Source: Bolinopsis microptera
Taxonomy: Eukaryota; Ctenophora; Tentaculata; Lobata; Bolinopsidae
Direction: 5' to 3'
DNA: 64,000 nucleotides
Assembly (NCBI RefSeq): GCF_026151205.1
Contig: NC_087081.1
Coordinates: 9,171,246 to 9,235,245, forward strand
Numbering within the stretch: the stretch's first letter is position 1; each line of letters opens with the position of its first letter. The translations under genes and the position numbers were made by a program. The notes under the pieces were generated by a model that made no database searches, was not told the origin of the DNA, and saw nothing but the letters and a program-made list of their open reading frames with translations. Shown here piece after piece: positions 1 to 11,900 of this stretch.

Positions 1-2117
1 AAAACGGTATAAAATATGATTGGTATGTTTCTAACGGCAATTAGTCTTAAGTCTGTGAAGATGTGACCTTATCGTCAGGTTGCTGACATGAGTTGTGACT
101 CACCACCCTCAGATGAATACCTTACATAAGTCACTCGCTAGTGACGGTGTAGGCTGTAGTGATCTTTAAATTAGTTTGATCTCAGTACTGATGAGAAATG
201 CATTAAATTCTGTCCATGTGTAATGAAATCATGTGGGGTTGATTTCGGAACTGAATGATCTCTCATTATTTACTCCATCAGATTAGTTCTTTTACTGATT
301 TAAACCAAAAATCCCGAGCACAATACGATTTAAGACAAAAGCAGCGATTTTAGGTTGAGTACAAGCTCAATGAAAATCTACAAACAACAATAATTAAAAT
401 TATTATAAAATCATACCATACACAGGAGCTGGGTGTAAGTTAAAGGTGGGTGACTAGTGACTAGTGCTTCTATCGGGATATTAGTGATTACACTACTGCT
501 TCTAACAAATAGTACAGTTATAAATAACATTATCCCTCCGCAGGACTGCCCCTGTTTCCTTCCGACATTACTGTCCTTCGGCTAAACTGTCTCTCCTTCG
601 ACCAATCAAGCCCGGAGTCTTACTTCGGACCTCTTACGGTGGGACGCGTAAGTAGGCTTGCTTTTTGCCGTTTCTCTCGCCAGGCTGTTTTCGGAAGTTT
701 CAGGTTTTGGAGTTTTGCGGAATTTTTTCGACCTAAAAAAAGGAATGACTGTTTGCTAGAGTGCTCTGTGGTTTGCAACTTTTTTAATCGAACTTGCATA
801 TTTCTAAAGTCTGAGGAAGTTTGTTCCCAAAAGTATAGTTGTACGGGATTATTCTTCATGCTCCGTTATTGTGACAGAAGGCAGGGATAAGGGAAACAAA
901 CGGGACAGTCTTACCTTATCCTTTGTAATCCTGTTTAAACCTTAGCTAAATTAGTAAATTATTGTGTTGGAGCCAACCAATTAAACTTTACAATCGAAGT
1001 CTAAATTTTAATTTACATTTGATGGCTCTATTTTTTTTCTAAGAAAAAGTTATCCTTTCCGAGGGATGAGATTTTGAAACGGCAATGAGCAATGTGCTGT
1101 ATATGTGAGTAAATATGTACACACTTAAAGTATTTGTTCACCACCACTCAGATATTGCACATAATTACTATAATTATGTATAATACAATGTTTAACACAC
1201 ACTATTCTGCACTTTTCGTTGATTGATCAATAGCCAATCTGGTACTTTGCAACTCTTCACACCCCACTGCAGGCACGAATAATGAATAATAATTGTTTCA
1301 TGTAAAGCAAATTCTTCATATAATAAAGCTCACTTCTTTTCTATGTTGTGCCGAATAAATCATGTAGAATGTAGATAATGTCGCCAGGACATTGCCCCCC
1401 TTCTTTTATCTTCAGCCACGGTTAGTTTTGTATACATCTTTTATTGATATCTTTTTATCTCGGTGAACTTGGTACTTTAGGGTAGCAGTGTATAATCAAA
1501 ACAATAGTCTGAGTTTAAATTGTGTTCATGATAGCTCAAACTCTCATTATATTTTTTCTGCGTTCATAGAACCGATGATTTATTACTGTTAAGTGCTCTT
1601 TTTTTGGTGAGCTGTTGACATATTTTCGTTGGAAATACTCTACAATATAATCAGTGGATTCCAGGAGAACATACCCATTACACGTTACAGATAAAAATCA
1701 AGTGTTTTTGACACTTCGAATTTTCAATTATTTCTTATCTTTCATAGTCTAGATTTAGGAGAAGGTTTTGCTAGCACGTATACTATTCGAAGAATGCCTA
1801 TAATAAACTGCAGTTGTATCTGATCTGAATGTGAAGTTCCCACCTCATCTTGGATTCTCAAAGTATGGCTATCAGCCAATTATAGGGCTATTAGCCCACC
1901 ATCATTGCCATTATAAATTTGTTGCTAATATTAACTCTGTTGAGTTTAATTAATCGTTGTTTTAATCTCACTGATTTTGTGAATGCAGAATGTTGTTCAT
2001 GAACTTATTTTTTGCTGCACGTTTTTAATCGCTTTAATAACTTACTAATACATAATATTATTCTAGACTAATCGACTATAACATTGCTTGAAATTGCACG
2101 TGCAACTTATGCATGTC

Positions 2118-2278
2118 GTAAACACAACAGATCCTCATTTTAAGCGAGAGATAATCTACAGTAGTAATAGTAGGCATTCAACCCCATCTTTATTATGACA
2201 AATATAAAGACAAGATTCAATAAAACATGTTCCATAGTTCCAAATTGTATATATTATTTGTGGATCTGTTGTGTTTAC
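2118..2278. repeat. Small inverted-repeat (MITE-like) segment
   Basis: GTAAACACAACAGATCC at 2118-2134 is the perfect reverse complement of 2262-2278, enclosing 127 AT-rich bases. No clear target-site duplication flanks it, so a transposon origin is only likely. Confidence 0.45.
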
Positions 2279-2349
2279 TAGATAATATCTTTTCATTTTC
2301 ATGCAACTGTGCCTGGTTCTTTACTTACCATTTTAAGCTCCGTTATCAA

Positions 2350-2488
2350 CGTTTTAGGAATGTCCAAACTCCGAATGAATCGTCGAGATGAAATTTATTT
2401 CTGATTGTTATCAGCAACTTTGGGTTGCCTTGTAGGGCGCGTGCTCATTTTGTGTTCAAATTCATCATTTTGGACATTCCTTAAACGC
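2350..2488. repeat. Small inverted-repeat segment
   Basis: CGTTTTAGGAATGTCCAAA at the left pairs with TTTGGACATTCCTTAAACG at the right with one mismatch. About 100 bases lie between. No flanking duplication was seen. Confidence 0.4.
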
Positions 2489-2756
2489 TCTCACTTTTCC
2501 CATTTGCAAGTTTGTAACACGATTCTTTCTCAGAAATCTCGGCATCTCTGTTGCAAGACTCAGGGAAACCTCTACTCAAATACTTATCTCTGGTTTAACG
2601 GTTAGTTTAACATCTAACCAATTTTATAAAATCGTAGATTTATCTCATTTTCTCAAGGATCCAGGTCATGGATATTGCATAGATTAAAAACGTTATTATC
2701 TTTAATCAGCAAAAATAATAATACATTCAAAGTGCTTAAATATATCCTTGTCACAG

Positions 2757-2914
2757 GTGAAATTGTTCAACCCGATGATCTTCAAGTTGTTCAACCTGGA
2801 AACGCTGAAAGAGAAGCAATAAAAGACCTAGCAATAAGACCCCTGTACGACGACGAGGCTGGTGATGATGTAAAGCGTTACACCTGGTTTCAGGAAACTG
2901 TTGGTTATTATCAG
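2757..2914 (+). CDS. RTK exon: ectodomain, first exon recognised
   Basis: Acceptor TCACAG before 2757 and donor GTCAGT after 2914. It enters in phase 1, so an upstream exon must exist. The encoded segment includes [12 protein letters not shown] and leads directly into a cysteine in the next exon. Fold not assigned with certainty; Ig-like is likely from the later exons. Confidence 0.65.
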
Positions 2915-5900
2915 GTCAGTATTATTTTTAACATAACCAAACAATTATTTAGGCTATTATATTCGATTAGATATTATAGAGTAAGACATTAGACAAATTA
3001 CTAATTTATAACTAAATTACTCACTGTGAATTATTGTCAGTGTTTTGTGGGCACGTACACTTATGAGATAGGAACTGGAGATAAGCAACCCCGGTATCCG
3101 GTTGTAAAACACAGAAACTACAAGATGGGTAAGCTAACAAATGTCATTATGTATGAGCATTATTATACATATAGTTGCAACTATTACTAAGGTATTGGCA
3201 GTTGTGATCGAACAAATCACTTGACACAGCTGTGTAAAAATGTAGTCATGATTCATAAGTTAGATCCGTACAATTCGACCGCAAACTTTTAGCCCCGACC
3301 TATATTATTATACTGGTAATAAAGTTCACAGAAGTCAGAACGTTAACAGCTGAAGATAACACCTTATCAGTGTCTTTTTATGTTCTCAATAAATTCTAAC
3401 AGTCAACATTACACAAACGATATAAATTATAATACTGATTATCTTCAACGTCAGGTTTCCAGATATCTCCAGATTTCTTTCATAAACAGTTGACTATCGA
3501 TCTAACGAGAACAGAAAGCTTTATACCCAGCCTCATTCAGAAAGACCTGGCCCCACTCATAAGGTGAGTTCAGTGACCGACAACTGAACGGGGGGGGGGG
3601 GGGGCCAATGGCATAAATGGAGAAAATGGAGAATTACTCATAGGTTTTTCCATTTTCTCCATAGAAATAGTCTCCATTTTATGCCATTTTATGCCATTTT
3701 ATGCCATTGAAAACCTGAAAAATTTAGAATTTCGAGAAAAATTATTTAAAAAAAAGATATTTTCGGCCAATAATGAACAGAGTATCATGAAACATGGAGA
3801 AAAGTGGTTTTCAGAAAAACTTTGAAAAATGTTGACTTAGAAAATGTTCGGTCCGAGTCATTTACGATACGTACCTCCCGTATCGAGAGCTCCCGATTCC
3901 CAGCTCGTGTTGCAAAGGGGAGGCCTGCCTTCCGAGATCGCATTACCTCGAGTCCAAAATTGTGTATCGAGGGGAAGGTGTGGACTTCGAAAAACCGATA
4001 AAATATATTCGGCCAATAATAAACAGAGTAGCATGAAACGTAGAGAAAAGTGTTTTTCAGAAAAACTTTGAAAAATTTTGACTTAGAAATTACCCCTCGG
4101 TACACAATTTTGAACTCGAGGCTTCCCCCTGGTAATGCGATCTCGGAAGGCAGGCCTCCCCTTTGCAACACGAGCTCGGAATCGGGAGCTCTCGATACGA
4201 GAGGTACGTATCGAAAATGACTCGGGCCGAAAATTTTCTAAGTCAAAATTTTTCAAAGTTTTTCTAAAAACAACTTTTATCCACGTTTCATGCTACCCTC
4301 TTCATTATAAGCCGAAAATATTTTTTTGGTTTTTCGGTTTATCGAAGTCTGCACCTACCCCTCGATACACAAATTTGGACTCGAGGCTTCCCCCTGGTAA
4401 TGTGATCTCGGAAGGCAGGCCTCCCCTTTGCAGTGCGAGCTTGTTTCGACTGTCGAGGATGTAGGTCTCACTTCTCAGTGCCTATTACTCTCCCCTATTA
4501 CTCACTCCTGCTGTAGCCTGTAGAAATAACTTTACACTAGGCTTGAGTAATTATGAGTTTGCCTGAAGTGTGCCTCTACTAACCTAGTATAAGCATTTAG
4601 TAGCCTACTATGAGCTTTCATAAGCTTGTTACGCCCCTAGTAAGCGTAAATAAACATGTTAGGATGTCCAATTTAGGTGTTAAATGGTGTTAAAGATGAA
4701 ATTTCGAAGACAAAATTCATGGCATAAAATGGAGAAAATGGAGAATTACTCATGGGTTTTTCCATTTTCTCCATAGAAAAAGTCTCCATTTTATGCCATT
4801 TTATGCCATTTTATGCCATTGGCCCCCCCCCCCAACTGAACCCAATTGGACCCAATTCCCACACACCCCCACCCCCTCCCCCTCCCTCACAGTATCAGGC
4901 CCCACACCCCCCCTCCCTCACAGTATCAGGCCCCACCCCCCCTCCCCCTCCCTCACAGTATCAGGCCCAACCCACCCCCCCCCCTCCCTCGCAGTATCAG
5001 GCCCCCCCCCCCCTCCCTCACAGTATCAGGCCCCACCCCCCCTCCCCCTCCCTCACAGTATCAGGCCCCACCCCCCCCCCCCCCTCCCTCACAGTATCAG
5101 GCCCCACACCCCCCCCTCCCTCACAGTATCAGGCCCCACACCCCCCTCCCTCCCCCTCCCTCACAGTATCAGGCCCCACCCCCCCCCTCCCTCACAGTAT
5201 CAGGCCCCCACCCCCCCCCTCCCCCTCCCTCACAGTATCAGGCCCCACCCCCTCCCCCTCCCTCGCAGTATCAGGCCCCACCCCCCCTCCCCCTCCTCAC
5301 AGTATCAGGCCCCACACCACCCCCCCCCCCCTCCCTCACAGTATCAGGCCCCACCCCCCCCCCCCCCTCCCTCACAGTATCAGGCCCCACACCCCCCCCC
5401 CCCCTCCCTCACAGTATCAGTATGTCCCTCTTTTTCAGACCTTCGCGGAATGCTTATACAGAAGGGGGTACGAATGTTACCGCTTATCAGATCACCAATC
5501 AGCTGGAGAAAGAGCTGACCGTAGTAAAAGGCAGCTGCGTAGGCTTGGTCGCCATGGGGGTCGTCTTCCCGCATGAGAAGATATCATGTAAGTTTTCATT
5601 AAATAAACTATTTAATTTATGATTACACATAATCATCATATTATATTTTATTGCATTCTATCATCGCCAACATCATTTTATAAATGTCCTGTCATATAAT
5701 CGAATAACTATCTAACTCCTAAAACTGCTTTGCCTGACACAATTTCTCGTAACCAGGGGATGCAACAACCGGAACCAGCTCTGGATCAATGCTGTTCAGT
5801 AATCGTGAGTGCAGTGAAACTTACGTGGGGGAGACTATTCTCAATACTAGCGATGATTACAAATCCTTGAACCCATCCTTTAAATATAGGTTCGTGTTTG

Positions 5901-8900
5901 GGATAGGCTATCCACTCCGATAATCGTAACCGATAATTATCTCCGATAATTCGTTTAAAAAAGTTATCTGTTTATCTAGATAAAACATATTTTTATCGGT
6001 ATAAAATTTCACTAGATATTACCGAAAATACTGCCACAATACCGTAAAATTGTAAAGAAATATTAGTGTTTTTGCCTTCCCAATTATCCAAGAAACAGTC
6101 CCAAACGTCTTCTAGTATGATAGAAGAGGTAGTTTACTTAGATGTGAGCTTAAGAGGTTTATTTACATTTGTATACCTTTGGAACTGTAGAACTGTATGA
6201 ACTGTTGAAATCCAGAGAAGGTTATCGACATTGTTCTCTTGAGGGTGCTGGCGTTTTACCTTATAATCATTCTGGAGACGGGAACGAGCATGTTACTGTT
6301 AACAAGAGTCAAGAAATACCGGCAGGGCACTCAATTGAATTCCGTAAGTGTTCTGGGAGTGAAACATTGTCTTCAGGAGAAGGAATCTGTTGCTCCAAGT
6401 TATCAACAGGATAAGAAAATGGTTCACTGAATCACTTTAAATGCTTTACTGTTTCGAGAAGGATTGGTATTTGGTGCACTACTGTTCTCAGGAGAAGGAA
6501 ACCCTTGGTCTACTGTTTGAAGAGAAAAGGTGCACTACTGTTCTCAGGAGAAGGAAACCCTTAGTCTACTGTTTTAAAGAGAACTGGTGCACTATAACTG
6601 TTCTCAGGAGAAGAAAACCGGTGGTCTACTGTTTTGAAGAGAACTATTGCGTTACTGTTCTCAGGAGAAGAAAACCGGTGGTCTACTGTTTTGAAGAGAA
6701 CTAGTGCGTTACTTCTCTCAAAAGAAGAAAACCGGTGGTCACTGGTCTACTGTTTTGAAGAGAACTAGTGCGTTTATACTGTTCTCAGGAGAAGAAAACC
6801 GTTGGTCTACTGTTTTGAAGAGAACTGGTAGTATACTACTGTTCTCAGGAGAAGGAAACCGTTGGTCTACTGTTTTGAAGAGAACAGGTGCACTACTGTT
6901 CTCAGGAGAAGGAAACCCTTGGTCTACTGTTTTGAAGAGAACAGGTGCACTACTGTTCTCAGGGGAAGGAAACCGTTGGTCTACTGTTTTGAAGAGAACT
7001 GGTGCACTACTGTTCTTAGGAGAAGGAAACCGTTGGTCTACTGTTTTGAAGAGAACTGGTGCACTACTGTTCATGTTATCAGGAGAAGGAAACCGTTGGT
7101 CTACTGTTTTGAAGAGAACTGGTAGTACACTACTGTTCTCAGGAGAAGGAAACCCTTGGTCTACTGTTTTGAAGAGAACTGGTAGTACACTACTGTTCTC
7201 AGGAGAAGGAAACCCTTGGTCTACTGTTTTGAATAGAACTGGTACACTACTGTTCTTAGAAGAAAACCGTTGGTCTACTGTTTTGAAGAAAACTGGTGCA
7301 CTTCTGCTCCTTGGAGAAGAAAACTGATGCTCTAATATTTTCAAAAGAAAGGAAGTGGTACTTTAGTAAGGTTACTGGTAAACAGTAATAAAAGTCGACT
7401 ATTAGTTTTTGCGAAATTTGGAAAACATTTAGGCTTTGGCCTTCAGCAGAAAAATTATCGGTTTTATCGGTTTTATCTAGATAAAACCTAAATCTTTATC
7501 TGTTTATCTAGATAAAAGATTTCATACCGATAATGGATAGCCTAGTTTGGGAACTATAATTATTGACATTAATAGCTGTTTTACAGGCTCCAATTTGGTT
7601 TCATTCCAGCCAATGGTTTTATATTCACAAAAGGCAGAAGAAGATATTGAACACGGTACTTCCAGGGATTTGATTCAACCTTGCTTTATTGATCAAATAA
7701 TCAAGAAACGTTTAGCTGCAATTTTTCATCACAAGATAACCATTTCAGTTACGATCCCTACGATAAAGTTACCATAGAATCCCAAGTTTACGTGGGTTTC
7801 ATTAATGATGAGCAGATTATTGTGACAGTCAGTATGGGAGGCGATGACTCCAGGAAGAGAAATGTTCAGAAGGAGTATACCATAACTATCAAAGGTAAGT
7901 AACGTAATTACTTGAGTTCAATTAGCATTTAGTGTGTCTTTATTTCAACTTCGCCTGAAACGTTGTTTTTTTATTTTTTGTTTTAAACGTATAAAGTAAC
8001 GTTTTTCTTGGAAGTGTATGCACCGTTGGCGGATGTTTAATTTCTTACATAAGTAACACACGTCTTTCAGCTGTGGCCCCCTTTCTGGATTTTCCGAAAC
8101 TGCAGCAAGCCCCTGATTTTAATAGTGTAACCTGCACTGTCAAAGGTTACCCAATAGAAAGTGTTACTATAACTGCTATCGATAAAAAGAAGGCGACGAC
8201 GGTTATAGGCACTTATGATGTGAGGACAGATGAAAAGGAAGAAGTAAGTACAGATAAAGAAACAGAAACATAAACAGAAACAGAAACAGAAACAGAAACA
8301 GAAACAGAAACAGAAACAGAAACAGAAACAGAAACAGAAACATTACAATTTAATTTATCGTATTGACTAGTTTTCACCCATTTTTCAGTCCAACTGTTTA
8401 TTGTAGACTGTAGAGGGAAACTATTATAAATATCCTTAGTATTTGCATATTTTCTGATGAATACTTTTTACGGCTTTTTAGCAAACAACTAAATTAATCA
8501 TTTTCATTATTCTAGAACGAAGTAGTTTTGTCCGCTTCATTGAAAGATAATCTGAAGAAAGCGAAATGTACAGCCTCCAACAGCCTAATAGAACCAAGAA
8601 ACCGAACTTCTCCTATCACAGAACTCGCCTGGCGTAAGTTGTAGAGTTAATAACATTTAAAAACTATTTTATTTATTGTATCCATAATACAAGATTGTAA
8701 AAAGATAAAAGTCACACTTACATCTACTTTCAAATATTACAATTAAGAATGTATGTTTGTTTGTTTGGGAACCAGCTTTGTTTACTGGTTAATGTTTACT
8801 CAAGAATTTATACATACAATAATATACAATAATTATATTCCTAAATCTGCTAATATAAAACCTAAATAACTCTAAAAATATACTCCACACGAAATTATGG

Positions 8901-11900
8901 ACCTGGAAGTAAGATTAAATACATCAGCTTAATACACAAATCAAAACAAAATTCTAGAAGACTGACAGTCTTGTGTTGAAAGACGAATATGATTTAGAAG
9001 CTTATCAAAAAAAATTAAAATCTTAGCCAACCAGGAATCCATAAATCCAAGCAAAACTCTGTCTTAACACATTTCAAACAACAATTTTGTCCACACTACA
9101 CACTTTGCCTCCTTTTATGTAGTGTCTCTTATCTGGCTCGTCGTTTGATCTCTTCTTGAGTTCTAAAACAAGCTTTTGCTGTTCGGCACGTTCCTCTGGA
9201 GACCTATCTGGACTGATAAAGACTTTACTGAAAAGTTCTGAGCTACGGAGATGCCTTGCTCTAGTCAAAATCTGCTGCACGATTGTGGAGCTCGTCAAAG
9301 TCACCTTAACAGGTCTGTCAGCCACTTGTTTCTTATCCTTGGGTTTATTCAAACCAATTCTGCTAGCTTCTATTTTTGGCTTTTCGCCAAGTTCCAACAA
9401 CACTTGAGCGACCTTGTCGCATAACAGCTCACCTTTCTCTTCTTTAATACCAAATAACATCAGATTCCGACTTCGGTCTCCTTCTGCCACAACATCCTTG
9501 ATGACATTCTTCAAAATGTTTCTATCCGAATCCAACAAAGGACCTGCTGCTGAGGTTTTTGATGCCTGTACTGCGGCGCTGTATGTCTTCAACTCTGATT
9601 TCACAGTATCCTCGACTGATGCTACAACCACAGATTTCAAGTCATCAAGCTGCTTGTCTTTGGCAGCTAGCAGCTCTTTCTGCAATACAACTACTGTTCC
9701 CTGACTGTCAATTACATCGGAGTGCAATTTCTGATTATATTTCTCTAGCTGATTAATGTACAACGACTGTCTATACATAACTTTTAACGCAGCGTTAAGA
9801 CTCTGAGCCATGACTTCCCTGGAGATTTCTCTTTTACCACTGAAACTCTGAGCTGCACACGCGTTAACATGATCTACTTTAGCAAGCCCAAGAGTTTTCC
9901 GGATCCATTCAGCTGCATCATCTTTCACTTCATCAAGCTTATAAGCCACGTATTTCTCCGATTTATACATCACACAACCACGGCACCGGTTAAACAAGCA
10001 AGTCTTATCAACGTAATGATAAGTAACTGATAAGCGAGTACAAACGTATTGAAAAGTGTAATTACTGAACTGAACGTATTGAAAAGTGTAATTACTGAAC
10101 TGACATGTATAACTTGATACCAAACCACTTTTATCGAAATACACTATAAAACATTATTTCCCACTTTTCAGCCAAGACATCATCTGGAATGACTCTAATT
10201 GTAGCGGCTGTTATTGGAATAGCACTTCTCGTTCTTATAATATGGATTGTTTGCGCGTGCGTTGCCATGGCAAGACATCCACAGACCAAGTTTGGAGAAG
10301 CTATGTGCTGTAGAACAGGTGAGAGAGAGATGTGGTCGGTAACAGGGAAGACTTGAAAATCAGAAGAGGGCGTAATTTTCAGTGACCTTCGGGAGAAATT
10401 AAAACTTACATTACAACTCTTTTTAACTATTTTATGAACAGTATTTAAAAAGGAGGTGTGTAACACAATTAAGTCTTGTTACAGTAACAACTGTTTCAGT
10501 AACAATATTACTGTTTCAGGAGCTTACTCGCAGATAGAAAAGATCCCCATGGACCCCTACAAGTTGGAGTACTTTACACTGAACCCAGGAGTTACCCTGG
10601 GAGGAGGTCACTTCGGTATTGTCAGACGAGGAAACTGTACTGCCCTTAAAGATAGGTAGGTCACATGTTAGAGAATTGTACTGCCCTTAAAGATAGGTAG
10701 GTCACATGTAGGTCACTTGTTAGAGAATTGTACTGCCCTTAAAGATAGGTAGGTCACATGTTAGGGAATTGTACTGCCCTTAAAGATAGGCAGGTCACAT
10801 GTTAGAGAATTGTACTGCCCTTAAAGATAGGTAGGTCTCATGTTGGTCATATGTTAGAGAATTGTACTGCCCTTTAAGATAGGTAGGTCACATGTAGGTC
10901 ACATGTTAGAGAATTGTACTGCCTTTAAAGATAGGTAGGTCACATGTTAGAGAATACTTTCGAGGTCACATCACACATGTTATAGTCACGTGTTATTTAC
11001 CTCCCAATGCCACGTCAATTATTATTATTGTAGCACTATGTATTTACACCACCAGTTAACCAGCTGTATTCCAGGGCGGGTGAGAGAACTGATATCGCTA
11101 TTAAAGAGGTTAAACCCTGTATAGACAGGATGAGGAGAGAGGACGATTTGAGACGAGAACGTGACATTATGATGAGGGTATGTGCGGTTAACGCTTTAAC
11201 GTGACATTATGATGAGGGTATGTGCGGTTAACGCTTTAACGTGACATTATGATGAGGGTATGTGCGGTTAACACTTTAACGTGACATTATGATGAGGGTA
11301 TGTGCGGTTAACGCTTTAACGTGACATTATGATGAGGGTATGTGCGGTTAACGCTTTAACGTGACATTATGATGAGGGTATGTGCGGTTAACGCTTTAAC
11401 GTGACATTATGATGAGGGTATGTGCGGTTAACGTGACATTATGATGAGGGTATGTGCGGTTAACGCTTTAACGTGACATTATGATGAGGGTATGTGCGGT
11501 TAACACTTTAAAGTGACATTATGATGAGGGTATGTGCGGTTAACGCTTTAACGTGACATTATGATGAGGGTATGTGCGGTTAACGCTTTAACGTGACATT
11601 ATGATGAGGGTATGTGCGGTTAACGTGACATTGTCACTTTAATATAGAACGTGACATTATGATGAGGGTATGTGCGGTTAACGTGACATTATGATGAGGG
11701 TATGTGCGGTTAACGTGACATTCTCACTTTAATATAGAACGTGACATTATGATGAGGGTATGTGCGGTTAACGTGACATTATGATGAGGGTATGTGCGGT
11801 TAACGTGACATTATGATGAGGGTATGTGCGGTTTAACGTGACATTATGATGAGGGTATGTGCGGTTAATATAACGTGACATTATGATGAGGGTATGTGCG

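Larger units (their letters stand above)
1..2756 (+). other. Upstream intron or 5' flank of the RTK; no exon recognised
   Basis: AT-rich sequence without a convincing coding exon. The first recognised RTK exon enters in phase 1, so at least part of this is probably intron. Two small inverted-repeat segments (2118-2278 and 2350-2488) are listed separately. Confidence 0.5.

Noticed and set aside
639-890. 83-residue + frame and overlapping 79-residue - frame
   Set aside because: Overlap on both strands, no recognisable motif, no donor giving the phase 1 exit needed by the RTK.
4752-5622. Proline-rich proteins of 240-275 residues in three + frames
   Set aside because: All frames are open only because the C-rich minisatellite lacks stops; only the last part (from 5439) is a real exon.
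6704-7344. Open frames of about 200 codons on both strands
   Set aside because: Produced by the 57-bp repeat inside a transposon; no start context, no domain, both strands equally open.
7571-7748. Longer RTK exon starting at the AG near 7586
   Set aside because: It would put a stop in the required frame; only the acceptor at 7748 keeps phase 2.
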